Positions 1-11,340 of a stretch of DNA of 64,000 nucleotides are shown here, in pieces (position 1 is the first letter of the stretch; every line of letters starts with the position of its first letter). Both the position numbers and the translations under genes were made by a program. Source of the stretch: Ilex aquifolium (Eukaryota > Streptophyta > Magnoliopsida > Aquifoliales > Aquifoliaceae); the NCBI GenBank assembly GCA_951799425.1, contig OX637395.1:40291173-40355172 (forward strand). Reading direction: 5' to 3'. The notes under the pieces are model-generated. The model made no database searches. It was not told where the DNA came from and worked only from the letters and a program-made list of their open reading frames with translations.

Positions 1-799
1 AATTCATGGGGTACATAAAACTGTCATTATGCGTAAATTCAACCCCATTATGCTTCAAAATCTTGGTAATTAATATTGAAAATGGAAGACATGGCCTGCA
101 ATCCTCGACGGTAGATGATTCGCGAACATGGTTGAATATGTAAAGGGGTAGATCAATAATAACCCGATTATCACCAATAGCATGTAATAGTTGGGCCGTA
201 TCGTATCCAATCTCAGCAGTATGCCCCCTTGGATGAATATTACAAGCAACAATTCGGTTTATCATCCTAAACGTTAGATTAAGGTCAATGTGAGCAATTT
301 TGCTTTTCTCATTCACCCAATTGACACTCCCAATACAAATATGTCGAATAACCGTCGACATTTCAGGAACTTGCTCCTTACTTGAGTATGGAAAGACAAT
401 GGAATTCTCAGGAATGACTGGTCTATCAATTTTTATTATTTTTGAGATAACATCAGGCAAAACAGTTATGGCTTTCTTCCTAACCATTGTCTTAAATGTC
501 AGCTCATTCTCTTTGTAGTCATGAATATTTGCATAAAAATACCTAACAAGATCAACAAATGCTTTATTTTGCACATTCACTTCAAACAAAGGATCCCATT
601 TTCGTTCCCGGAGTATTTCTGGGCAATCCACACTTCCTATTAGCTCATCAAGGTGAACACCACGCTCAAGTATAAAAGGACGTTTAACAATTAATGTATC
701 ATACCTCTTCTTCGCATCATTATCCACAAACTGTTTCGCATTGCCAGCACTGCCCCCCGTAGCCACCTTCTTCCGTTTCTTCGTCTGTTCACCCGACAT
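1..799 (-). CDS. Putative plant transposon protein (PF20167-like), 3' end cut by window edge
   Basis: Reading the minus strand from the ATG at 799-797 gives an uninterrupted frame of 266 codons that runs off the left edge. It begins MSGEQTKKRKKVA, a short basic stretch, then shows LIVKRPFILERGVHLDEL, RKWDPLFEVN and LVRYFYANIHDY. Further on comes a hydrophobic part ending LPFSILITKILKHNGVEF. The order 'ERG..L..L, W..LF, V..FYAN, L...ILITKI...GV' is what I remember of the 'putative plant transposon protein' domain (PF20167), which accompanies plant mobile elements and has no established biochemical role. An in-frame TGA lies a few codons upstream of the ATG, which supports this start. No intron is needed. 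The neighbouring satellite-like arrays fit a transposon-rich setting. The family call is from memory of motifs; that the frame is open and coding-like is seen directly. Confidence 0.72.
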   Translation of the reverse strand, partial: MSGEQTKKRKKVATGGSAGNAKQFVDNDAKKRYDTLIVKRPFILERGVHLDELIGSVDCPEILRERKWDPLFEVNVQNKAFVDLVRYFYANIHDYKENELTFKTMVRKKAITVLPDVISKIIKIDRPVIPENSIVFPYSSKEQVPEMSTVIRHICIGSVNWVNEKSKIAHIDLNLTFRMINRIVACNIHPRGHTAEIGYDTAQLLHAIGDNRVIIDLPLYIFNHVRESSTVEDCRPCLPFSILITKILKHNGVEFTHNDSFMYPMN

Positions 800-824
800 C
801 AGCAAAGCTCCAAAGGGATTCACA

Positions 825-905
825 ACGAACAATGCAAGATTCACAATGGCAGATTCACAATGGAAGATTCAAAACGAACAATGGAAGATTCACAATGGAA
901 GTAGT
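825..905. repeat. Short imperfect repeats upstream of the transposon protein gene
   Basis: A unit close to GATTCACAATGG recurs about five times in tandem (with CAAAACGAACAATGG variants), just upstream of the minus-strand transposon protein start. The rest of 906-1200 shows no convincing gene: the two small plus-strand frames there have no recognisable content. Confidence 0.6.
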
Positions 906-1219
906 GTGTGTAGGCATCGCATTTCTGTACCCGATCTCATGAAAGGTATTTCGGGTGGTTGGCGATTTTGGGTTTATGGAATTCGGAGATTTTGATTGGG
1001 TTTTGTAGGATTTGGAATTGGTTTTTCAGTATTTGGAATGGGTTTTTCTTGGTGTACAGGATTTGGAAGGGATTTTTGAATGGCTTCGGTTGGTGCGAGT
1101 TGATTAGGGCTTATTTCCTACGATTTGGGGATTTATTTGTGGATACTGCGAGTTAATTTACTACAATACCCCCATTACAACGCTTCAATCAATTCCTCTT
1201 TGAGGGCATTTACGTAAAT

Positions 1220-2270
1220 ACATAATACCTGATCGGTCATATTTACTTTCGATCGATCAAAATTCCACTTCCCATTCAACTTCTACCTCAGTAACTCAAA
1301 TGATCGATCAGGCATCCCTTGTATGATCGATCAGATGTCCCCAGTCAATATGAATTCTGATCTGTAACATTTTTGATCGATCAATATAAATATTTGATCG
1401 ATCATATATCACAGTATTAAGATCTGCAACCAACTGATCGATCAAATACATATATCTGATCGATCAGATGTCCCCAGTTCTTCAGAGTTCTTATCTTCAA
1501 CAACTGCAACTATTTGATCGATCATAATAAATATATGATCGATCAGATGTCCCCAGTACTTATGAGTTATGGTCTGTAACATTTTGATCGATCAATATAA
1601 ATATTTGATCGATCATATATCACAGTATTAAGATCTGCAACCAACTGATCGATCAAATACATATATCTGATCGATCAGATGTCCCCAGTTCTTCAGAGTT
1701 CTTATCTTCAACAACTGCAACTATTTGATCGATCATAATAAATATATGATCGATCAGATGTCCCCAGTACTTATGAGTTATGGTCTGTAACATTTTGATC
1801 GATCAATATAAATATTTGATCGATCATATATCACAGTATTAAGATCTGCAACCAACTGATCGATCAAATACATATATCTGATCGATCAGATATCCCCAGT
1901 TCTTCAGAGTTCTTATCTTCAACAACTGCAACTATTTGATCGATCATAATAAATATATGATCGATCAGATGTCCCCAGTACTTATGAGTTATGGTCTGTA
2001 ACATTTTGATCGATCTATATAAATATTTGATCGATCGTTTTCAAAAAATGATAGATCAAATAAGTATTCTGTGATGGATCAAATTCGAGTTTTGTACATA
2101 TTTGATCAATCATGTTTTTATACGATCGATCAGACCGCCACAGTACTTTTAATCTCTGATTGAAACAACTGTGACATTCTGATCGATCAGACTTTATGTT
2201 TGATCGATCTATTTCATGTAAATCGATTTTGCTCCTTCACAGAAAGTATATTGATCGATCGAACATATAA
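1220..2270. repeat. 211-bp tandem repeat array rich in paired GATCGATC palindromes
   Basis: Near-identical 211-bp units start at 1375, 1586, 1797 and (partial) 2008, giving three full copies and degenerate flanks. Each unit holds three pairs of the 8-bp palindrome GATCGATC. Members of a pair lie 21, 22 and 21 bp apart centre to centre, while spacing between pairs is 40, 58 and 49 bp. The units also share the phrase CAGATGTCCCCAGT. Copies differ by only a few bases, so amplification is recent. Nothing in the array looks coding. It could be a satellite or the subterminal repeat block of a transposon. Confidence 0.9.
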
Positions 2271-3640
2271 TATGATCGATCATGGACCATCAAAAATTGT
2301 AAAAAAATACCATTCCTTTAGTAAATGCTTCCCCTCATTAGTTGTAAATATTCCCATAAAAGTGGTAAACGATCCATTAAAGTTGTATATATTATTGGAT
2401 ATTCATTACTTACGAACACCCATGAGTGCCATGATCGATCGAACATCTTATGTGATCGATCATGGACCATTAAAACTTGTAAAAAAATATCATTCCTTTA
2501 GTAAATGCTTCCCCCATTAGTTATAAATCGTCCTGTAAAAGTGGTAAAAGATCAATTAAAGTTGTATATATTATTGGATATCCATTAGTTACGAACACAC
2601 ATGAGTGCCATGATCGATCGAACATATTCAATGATTGATCATGGACCATTAAAACTTGTAAAAAAATACCATTCCTTTAGGAAATACTTCCCCCCATTAG
2701 TTTTAAATATTCCCATAAAAGTGGTAAACGATCCATTAAAGTTGTATATATTATTGGATATCCATTAGTTACGAACACCCATGAGTGCCATGATCGATCG
2801 AACATCTTATGTGATCGATCATGGAACATTAAAACTTGTAAAAAAATACCATTCCTTTAGTAAATACTTCCCCCCATTAGTTGTAAATATTCCCATCAAA
2901 GTGGTAAACGATCCATTAAAGTTGTATATATTATTGGATATCCATTAGTTACGAACACACATGAGTGCCATGATCGATCGTACATCTTATGTGATCGATC
3001 ATGGACCATTAAAACTTGTAAAAAAATACCATTCCTTTAGTAAATGCTTCCCCCCATTAGTTGTAAATATTCCCATCAAAGTGGTAAACGATCCATTAAA
3101 GTTGTATATATTATTGGATATCCATTACTTACGAACACACATGAGTGCCATGATCGATCGAACATCTTATGTGATCGATCATGGACCATTAAAACTTGTA
3201 AAAAAATACCATTCCTTTAGTAAATGCTTCCCCCCATTAGTTGTAAATATTCCAATCAAAGTGGTAAACGATCCATTAAAGTTGTATATATTATTGGATA
3301 TCCATTAGTTACGAACACACATGAGTGCCATGATCGATCGAACATCTTATGTGATCGATCATGGACCATTAAAACTTGTAAAAAAATACCATTCCTTTAG
3401 TAAATGCTTCCCCCCATTAGTTGTAAATATTCCCATTAAAGTGGTAAATGATCCATTAAACTTGTATATATTATTGGATATCCATTACTTACGAACACAC
3501 ATGAGTGCCATGATCGATCGAACATATTCAATGATCGATCATGGACCATTAAAACTTGTAAAAAAATACCATTGTTTTAGTAAATACTACTCCCTGTTAG
3601 TCGTAAATATTCCCATAAAGTGGTAAATGATCCATTGAAA
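2242..3640. repeat. 180-bp tandem repeat array with the same paired GATCGATC motif
   Basis: The landmark ATGAGTGCCATGATCGATCG recurs at about 2422, 2601, 2781, 2961, 3141, 3321 and 3501, a 180-bp period (the first step is 179). Most copies contain GATCGATC, a 13-bp spacer, then GATCGATC again, 21 bp apart centre to centre as in the preceding array; the rest of the unit is unrelated to the 211-bp unit. Because 180 is divisible by three, several copies read as open frames with a repeating 60-residue peptide. That is a consequence of the period, not evidence for a gene. 180 bp is close to the monomer length of many plant centromeric satellites, but seven copies do not show centromeric identity. 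Confidence 0.9.
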
Positions 3641-3800
3641 TTGTAAATTTTCCTATAAAAGCGGTAAATGATCCATTCCCGTGGTAAATGATCCATTGAA
3701 GTTGTAAATATTCCTATAAAAGTGGTAAATGATCCATTGACGTTGCAAATATTCCCTTAAAAGTGGTAAATGATCCATTGAAGTTGTATATCCTCTTGGG
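3600..3800. repeat. Degenerate short repeats at the tail of the 180-bp array
   Basis: About four copies of a 40-45 bp phrase (GTTGTAAATATTCC, then AAAGTGGTAAATGATCCATT) follow the last 180-bp unit. The phrase is a sub-segment of that unit, so the right edge of the array has been rebuilt from a shorter piece. GATCGATC is absent here. Confidence 0.75.
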
Positions 3801-3907
3801 TTACTCATATCTTACGTTAGAATCTGGCAGAAGGCTACAGGTCACTCCGGTTGCCTTTGCTCTACCTTTACACGTGTCCCTCTTTGCATCATGCTGCAGA
3901 GTTTTAT

Positions 3908-4892
3908 TCAGCTTTTAGCCTGCACAGTGGATTTCGGTACCATACCGAAAAGTGAAATGGCTGTACCGTAGTCGCCTCCTAATATTGCAGTGGCTAATAA
4001 CTTTGCTTGTTTCCTGCCATTAGCAAATCCTGGTACTTCTGTCCACAGAGGCCATCTATATGACTTGGCCGCCAGTACTATACAAACTAAAAACGGCAGA
4101 GGGGAATATGATCGATGCTTCCCAAAAACAGAAGTTCCAACCATAACTTCAACAGTAATCTCCAAAACAGCATTTGGAATTCCTAGATACTGAAATGTAT
4201 CAGGTAATAGGGATAATCCGTGCCTGAAGGCACAATGCAACTAAAAAAAATTGAACATTAAATTTGAACGCAAAATAATCAAACACTGAACTCGGACACG
4301 TACTAAACTGAAAGCCTAAACTCGACCTATATCACGTGTCTGAAAGCACTGTACATAGTTCTTAAACACGAAATAATCAAACAATAAATATAAACATGCA
4401 TTAAGCTGAAAATCGTTTGGTTATTTTTAATGTCACGACTTTAGTGAAATAAAAAGAGTCAAAATGTGAACACTCTATAAGAAACTTTCAATTTTTCGGC
4501 AGAGTGTCTTCTGAAAATATGATGCCACAAATATATCAACCTGTCTACAAAACTTATATATTTCATAATCATAATCAAATCATGTCATATGCACATTGAA
4601 ATCCAACTATGTACCAATTACCACAACACCATTCTTTCTACACAAACAACTATATCCATACTTGTAAAAGTGACAGACAGATCATAAGATTCTTAAAAAT
4701 ATAAATAACCTCAAACATGAGGACTCCTAGGGTGTGCCATTTCTTCCCAGCAGACCATGTTGTGTGGATTTCCTCGCCTACTTCGATATAGTTGTGTAAT
4801 TTCTTCAAATCACATAGCAAATATAAATAAGCTATTGGTTATAACAAATCTACACTATAGTACTCCATAATTTTCTCAGCCAATTCAATTAC
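3908..4892 (-). CDS. 3' exons of an unidentified multi-exon plant gene
   Basis: Three minus-strand exons join in phase 0 and end in a TGA. 4892-4854 (13 codons, VIELAEKIMEYYS) follows a GAACAG acceptor. 4802-4710 (31 codons) contains KLHNYIEVGEEIHTTW and ends GVLMFE before a GT donor. 4240-3908 starts LHCAFRHGLSLLPDTF after a TTTTTTAG acceptor. The last exon has a moderately hydrophobic middle (PLPFLVCIVLAA) and ends STVQAKS. Clean splice sites, consistent phase and protein-like composition argue for a real gene. I do not recognise the family. Further exons should lie upstream on the same strand. Possible ones are near 6065-6135 (YFDYGRNCISVDELRSRIR before a GTGAG donor), near 8517-8567 and near 9101-9139, but these are tentative and leave gaps. 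Confidence 0.6.
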
Positions 4893-6349
4893 CTGTTCAA
4901 ATGAAAAGAACCCAACACAAATTCTATCTTATAATCTCATAGAGACCTCAAAATATTATGGAGAAGCGTAAAAAAAAAAAAAAAGGAAATGCAATGCAAT
5001 ATAAAAAAATACTTCCAAGAATTTCCCTTAATTTCGAAATTCTGTGCAAAAAATTGGTAGCTTCCACCTTCAATATTCAACATAAAAGTTAGTTCTATCA
5101 ATGATAAGAGTTTCAGTTTATAATACAACACATCTGCCTACCAAAATGATTTGTTTGATGCTTGGGTTTGGGTCAACTCTTTTAATAGATATAACACAAA
5201 TTTATGAGAGAGACTTCAAAGAAATAACTGAGTAAAAGATAAGAATCTTGATAGCAATTTTGTCTAGTAATAACTCGTACTTAAAGACACTTTGTAACTT
5301 TAAAAAACCATTCAATTTGAAATAAGTTTTCCTTCATTTGTTTTAATTAAAGAAATTGAAATCAATGTAACTCTTGTTATATCTAATTGTATGTATCATT
5401 GTCCAACACAAACCATTGCATTGCCCAATACAAATTATTGCATAACCAAACAGAAACCATTATACTTACTAATATTAGCATACTCCTTATATAGCATAAC
5501 AATTTGAATCCAACAAATTTTAGCGTAATGATTATCAATCCACCCATTGAGATATTTCATGCGACACATATTATACTAACAAATATCAATCCACTACATA
5601 GAAATGTGGGCCACCAAAATGCCCTTCCAAGCCATATTTATCAAAGTCTAGCTATTGATCATGGATTGAATGTCGTACCCATCTTCCACACTCGCTAAAT
5701 GCAAGATAATGCTTATACACAAAACCACCAAGTGTTACTGCAAAGCTCACCATTTAATACAACAAAGTACATCTAAAAAAATTAAATTTTATCAAAATTC
5801 AAATATAGTAGAAAAACACCATGCTAGAGAATCAAACTAAATCAATAAGATATCAACAAAGAATGATCAAAGTAAGGTATAGCTACTGTAGAAAATAGTA
5901 TTTGCAAAAATATTCCAAGCAGCCAAAACTTTTCTAATGTACACATTAGGTATGTGCACTTTCAAGTATAAACACAATCTTATGACATAATTATTATATG
6001 AAACATTCTATTCCTACTTGATATTAAAAACTTGTAATGCGAAAAGCCAAGCGTAAGGAAATCTCACCCACGAATACGACTTCTCAACTCATCAACTGAA
6101 ATACAATTCCTTCCATAATCAAAGTATGAACTTCATTTGGTTGTAAGACTCCTTGTGAATGCCAAAGCCATTCAAAGTTAGCATACCAGTTGCAAGTTTC
6201 TTTGAAGTTTTGAAAAAAAAAAAATTACCTGAAAAATAAAGATTCACACTAATTTAAAATACACGCTCACATGCACTTTGAAGCCCAACATATTCAACCA
6301 CCCAAAAAAAATTAATTTCAAACTCACATTGACAAATCATATAAAAGAG
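4893..6349. other. AT-rich probable intron DNA of the unidentified minus-strand gene
   Basis: No confident complete exon is seen. The best candidate lies on the minus strand at roughly 6135-6065, where YFDYGRNCISVDELRSRIR is open and followed by GTGAGATTT, a good donor; its acceptor is weak. Another weak minus-strand coding-like patch is near 5100-5000. The remainder is AT-rich with homopolymers. Confidence 0.4.
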
Positions 6350-6776
6350 TAAGGGCCTGTTTGGTTTGCGTTTCAAAAACAGGTATCCGAAAACAGTTTT
6401 TGAGAAGAGTTTTGAGAAAATGGTTTTGATATTTTTTGAGATAAAAAACTTGTTTGGTTAGATGATTTCAAAAACAGTTTTACAGAACAGAAAATAGTAA
6501 AACCTGTTTGGACAGCCTAAATATATGTTTGAACAGTAATTCAAACATTAATAAAAAAATATAAGAAAGTTATTTTTAGATTGATAATTTCATAAAAAAA
6601 AAAATTCAATAAACCAAACTTTAAAATATAATATATCTTATAATATAATATAATATATTATATTATAATATTCTATTATATATTATATATTATATAATAT
6701 ATAATATTTATATATATTATATTCTATTATATTATATAATATATTTACACATATATATATTATATTATATTATATA

Positions 6777-6831
<55 letters not shown>

Positions 6832-7873
6832 TTATACATATATGTATTTATACATATATATACATATACATATATGTATAAATATATATGTATATATATA
6901 TTAGGAGAGAGAGGAAGAAGTAAAAAATGTATATGTATATATATGTACATATATATGTAGATATATACCTATTTATACATATATATAATATATTAATACA
7001 TATATAATATATATATAATATAATATATATATTTATACATATAAATTGGTATATATATGTATATATATGTACATATATGTATGTATTTGGGTGTACATAT
7101 ATATATGTACATATATACCTATTTATACATATATATAATATATATATACATTATGTATATATATATTATATATATGTATAATATAATATATATATTTATA
7201 CATATATATACATATAAATATATATATATATATATATTTATACATATATGTATAAATACATATATGTATATATATATATGTAATATGTATGTATAATATA
7301 TATATATTATATGTATATGTAATATGTATATATATATGTAATATGTATATATATATATACATATATGTATATGTATACATACATAATATGTATATATATA
7401 TATGTAATATGTATGTATACATATACATATATGTATATATATATATACATATTACATATATGTATATGTATATATATATATATATGTATTACATACATAT
7501 ATATACATATACATATATGTATATATATATATATACATATACATATATGTATAAATATATATATATATATTTATATATATATATATATATTAGGAGAGAG
7601 AGGAAGAAGTAAAAAAAAAAATGAATGAAAAAATTTGCTGCTAAGGAGATTCGAAGGGCAGACCTCATTAAAGTCCAAAATTGTTCTCCTTGTTTTCAAA
7701 ATTTTCAAAGAAAACTCCGAAAACAAGTTAAACTTGTTTTCTATTTCTTTGACTCAAATCTCATTTTTTCCGAAAATTTTGAGAACAAAAATGCTAAACA
7801 AACAGGATTTGGGTGTTTTTAAAATTTTGAGAACAAAAAACTGTTTTGCAGACGCAAACCAAACATGGCCTAA
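6350..7873. mobile_element. PIF/Harbinger (Tourist-like) MITE enlarged by an internal microsatellite
   Basis: The left end GGGCCTGTTTGGTTTGCGT (6353-6371) is matched by the inverted right end ACGCAAACCAAACATGGCC (7852-7870), one mismatch in 19. TAA flanks both sides (6350-6352 and 7871-7873), the TWA target duplication of PIF/Harbinger elements. Next to both ends are sub-terminal segments rich in TTTTGAGAA/TTCTCAAAA. The interior is dominated by a TA/CA/TG microsatellite, and the phrase TTAGGAGAGAGAGGAAGAAG occurs twice (about 6900 and 7590), which suggests internal duplication. No transposase is encoded, so it is non-autonomous. Confidence 0.82.
6775..7600. repeat. Long TA/CA/TG compound microsatellite inside the MITE
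   Basis: About 800 bp of alternating purine-pyrimidine sequence: a CA run at 6779-6812, then TATATG/TATACA mixtures up to 7590. The many open frames here, all Tyr/Ile/Met/His peptides, are artefacts of TAT/ATA/CAT/TGT composition. Large parts are self-complementary and could extrude cruciforms. Confidence 0.9.
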
Positions 7874-8512
7874 GTTTTTTTTTTGTTGTTGATCAAGATC
7901 AAAGAGTAAGGTTACTTACGGGTTTCTATGTTTGAGTCTTTGACGGGCAACCCAACAATTATTGGAGTAAGAATAATTTTATCGCCACCCATTTTTATAC
8001 ACATCATGCATAAATCATGTGAGTGTCTATTGTGCTAAAATAAGGAAGCAAGAAACATTAAAACCCAGAAAATGAAAAATGGTATTTTTTTCTTCACTCA
8101 GACATTTCATCGACAACCTAGAATGCAAGGCGTTGGTTTCTAGTTTCAGCTTTTGTCAAGAATCATATTTCTTCTCGTTGACATTTTGTCAACCACATAA
8201 TATGCATAAAAGGTAAAGGGTGGAGGCGTTAATACCAAGGACTTGAACATTTGATAACTAATGACGACAAACTCAAGAAAGTAGTTATGAGGAGATCAAT
8301 CAACACCTTTCTCCAATATTATCCAATCTTCACCACCATCACATAATAATGGAATCACCATTCGAATATTTTGAAAATAAAAAAACTACGAAAATAAAAA
8401 TTTGAAACCTTTGAATGCACACACTTTAGAGGTTTCAATAAATGAGTTTATGAAAGTTATGAAAAATCCTAAATGAGTATATATCCATAGGAAAATAAAG
8501 AATAGCAAAGTC

Positions 8513-8915
8513 TCACCAATAAGCCCCTAAACTTCTTGCATTTAGTTTTCTTGGGCAGCACTTAGCTGAAATCACAACATTCAAATAGAACCACAAAAAG
8601 AGAAGATTAGGTTCACTCTTTTGCAAACATCTGAAAACCCACAAAATATGTAAGTGTATGAGTGTTGTGTGAGCACCAGTACCGAAGGGGGAGGGAAAGG
8701 GGAACTTTGGCACAAAATCAATTACCTCAGTGAATTTGAAGATATGAGAACCCCTCTATTTTTTTCGTCTCTCGAACACCTAGCATGCATCAAGAAAGAG
8801 AGAGTGATGGAGATATGAAGAGGTTTTTGTGAGCTTGTTGTCTATGTGTTCGTGCTCTGTGTTGTGCGTGTGTTGTGTTGGGTTGTGTGTGCCAACTGCG
8901 TGTTTGCACTCTGTG

Positions 8916-8956
<41 letters not shown>

Positions 8957-9140
8957 GTGTTGGGTGTATGTGTGGTGTCTTTATGCTCTTTCCATGAGTT
9001 GAAATGTATGCAGAATACTGCTACTTATGTGCGTCAGTTAAATAATGGTCATTGAAAGAATACCTAAAGGAAAAACATCAATAGCAAAGAACATTGTTAC
9101 CTCAGTGACCGGATCGTCGTAATCACGCAATTCATTAAAC
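8513..9140 (-). other. Candidate coding exons on the minus strand
   Basis: Near 9139-9101 the minus strand reads FNELRDYDDPVTE before a GTAACA donor. Near 8567-8517 a segment after a GATTTCAG acceptor reads KCCPRKLNARSLGAY before a GTGAGA donor. Both have sensible splice sites and non-repetitive peptides, and they lie upstream of the exons at 4892-3908 on the same strand, so they may be upstream exons of that gene. Linkage and phase were not proven. Confidence 0.35.
8846..8960. repeat. (TG)n microsatellite and TG-rich stretch
   Basis: A TG dinucleotide run of about 18 repeats near 8920-8954 sits in a longer TGTGT-rich region. The apparent Cys/Val frame across it is a composition artefact. 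Confidence 0.9.
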
Positions 9141-9817
9141 ACTTAAAAGGGAAAAACAATTCTAAAAAAAAAAACAGTTCAATGGATCAAGAATAATTAA
9201 TACTATTAGCTTTAAATTCAAACTGATTCATGAATGTAGTGTTGTAGAGCAAGGTTCTAACCAGAGTTAAAAGCTAAATTTACCAATTTTAATGGTAGGT
9301 GCTACTTGCTAGCAAGCAAAACATAGCTCTACCCAAGACAACAAAGAATGGACACTGTGTGCTTGGCCTTGCTAACCATAGCTCCACCTTGCTAACCAAC
9401 ATATGATCATGGCAACAACAAAAATTAGCCTTAGAAAGATAGATTACATGAAAATGTTAGGTAAAATGAACAAACAAATGAGAAAAAAAGATACACAAAT
9501 GAAGTCATATTTGTTTCAAACACAATCCTTAGTGTAATCTTCCCAGATCAATCATCTTCAGTCCAAATAGGCAATGCAAGAGCAACTCATTAAACAACTA
9601 TAACCAAATTTCAACTAACAATTCAACTCCCAGTAAATTAATTCCTAAATTAACATAACCTTGCTCTACAACACTAAATATTATCCATTCTTCACCAGAA
9701 CATAAGATTCTTATACTTGCTCAAACATGCAAGATAAAAGCTCATGACTTTACATGTTATAGTGTACAGAGAAGAGACAATCCAAAAGAAGCATACAAAG
9801 AAACACATAGGCATTAA

Positions 9818-9920
9818 AAATAGGCATTGGGTTCAATGTAAAACATGAGAAACCATATAGCTGCACAATATGAGAATTAAACAAATAGGCATTAAAAATA
9901 GGCATTGGGTTCAATGTAAA
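9818..9920. repeat. Short tandem duplication in a gene-free stretch
   Basis: The phrase AGGCATTGGGTTCAATGTAA occurs twice about 80 bp apart, each time preceded by GGCATTAAAAAT. The surrounding 9160-10380 is AT-rich with no convincing gene; short phrases such as AATTCCCAGCTACTCCA and AAATTCGAATTGTTTTGTGTG are also locally duplicated. Confidence 0.65.
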
Positions 9921-10379
9921 AACAGAGGAATTAAAAAAACCATAACTTATTATATCTAGCATGACATATTTGTTCACTAAGTATATAGCAGCAAACCATC
10001 GACAGTTATGAGAACTAAACAGTTCCCAACTACTCCAAAAAAAGCTTTGACAAAATTCCCAGCTACTCCACTAAGTCTATTGAAACACATAATTCCCAGC
10101 TACTCCAAAAAAAATTCTAATTACTCTCAAATACTAATTCCAATAATCTCATAATCCTAATTCCAATAGTTAGTTCCAATTAAATACTAATTTCAATAAT
10201 CCCAAAAACTAACGGATACACATATCATAATAGAATTCAAATTGAACATAATCAAACCACATTCAAATTGAACCTAATTAAACCAAATTCAAAGTGAACC
10301 TAGTGAAACCAAGTTCAAAAAATCCAAATTAAACAAAATTCGAATTGTTTTGTGTGGGTGAAGGAAAGGGTGTGGGGCA

Positions 10380-11340
10380 TTAAACAAACCAAATTCGAAT
10401 TGTTTTGTGTGTGATGGGTATTTGTGTGGGTATTATTATTATTATTTTTTTTGGAGAGGGGTCGTTGGGCATTTTTTTTTGGGCGGTGGGTTGCGCAGAA
10501 GGGAAGAGGGGGAAAGGGGGGGTTTGCGAAAGAGGGGAGTTTGGGGGGGGGGAGGTGTTCTCTGTGTGTGTTCTGGGGGTGGGTTGCGGGAGAGGGTGTG
10601 CCTGGTAGAACACTCAACCTCCTTCCGAATAGCAACTGATTGCTTTTAGAGAGAGAAGATATGTATCAGAAGCATTGAACAGATATGTACCAAAGCACTG
10701 AAGATCTATTATTCAATTTCAACCATGCGAAGAAATGAAAAAGACATACAGAGAGTGAGAGAGTCAAAGATGGGGGTGGAAGGGGAGTTACCTGTGGTGG
10801 TGGCAGCGAATGTAGTTTGTTCATGGCTCTTTGAGAAATTTCATCGAACATGTGGTGGCTGTGGCTATGGTGGCTGTGGTTGAAATTTCATCCAACTACA
10901 AATGTGTTTGTAGAGGAAAAGAGAGTGATATGAGAGTGTTTGGGGAGAGAGGATGTGTTGGGTGTGTGTATGCGTGCTGGGTGTGTGAGTGGTGCATGAT
11001 GTATGGTGAATTTTGTGGAGGAACAACTGAGAAGAGAAAGAGAATGGGGGGGGGGGGGGGGGGAGAAGTAGACTAACCTTGGAGGGTGAGAGGTTGGCCG
11101 GAGTTGCTTGATCGCCACAGAGAGATGAGAGAAACGGGTGGAAGAGAAGAAACAGAGGAAGAGATAGAGGAGAAAGTTCTGTGTGTGACAGAGAGAGAGA
11201 GGAAGGTAGGGGGGTTAGCGTACAGAAATGGGTTAACAGAGAGGAGGGTTTGTGTGTGTCAGGCCTGCTTCGTTGGGAGCTGTGTGAGTCAGGGACCGTT
11301 GAGTGTGATGAGCTTTGGATTAGAGATTTTTGAATTTGAA
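10380..11340. repeat. G-rich/GA-rich low-complexity region
   Basis: The plus strand is strongly G-rich (GGGGG runs at 10500-10560, a 17-G run near 11046-11063, and GAGAGA tracts at 10745 and 11190). Overlapping frames on both strands encode only Gly/Arg/Trp or Pro/Ser/His low-complexity peptides. A donor-like site is visible on the minus strand near 11077 (CCAAG before GTTAGT). It could belong to a 5' exon of the minus-strand gene, but I cannot support a product. Confidence 0.55.

Noticed and set aside
2961-3626. Plus-strand frames encoding a repeating MSAMIDRTSYVIDHGPLKL peptide
   Set aside because: They follow from the 180-bp period being divisible by three; copies with small indels break the frame and no start or intron context supports a gene.
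2242-3640. CRISPR-like array of regular repeats
   Set aside because: The whole 180-bp unit repeats with no variable spacers, and the DNA is plant nuclear.
2242-3640. Centromeric satellite
   Set aside because: Monomer length fits, but only about seven copies are seen beside expressed genes; not enough evidence.
7057-7628. Several frames of Tyr/Ile/Met/His peptides on both strands
   Set aside because: They lie entirely in the TA/CA/TG microsatellite.
10315-10649. Proline-rich (minus) and glycine/arginine-rich (plus) frames
   Set aside because: Overlapping frames over a G-rich low-complexity tract, with no conserved motif.
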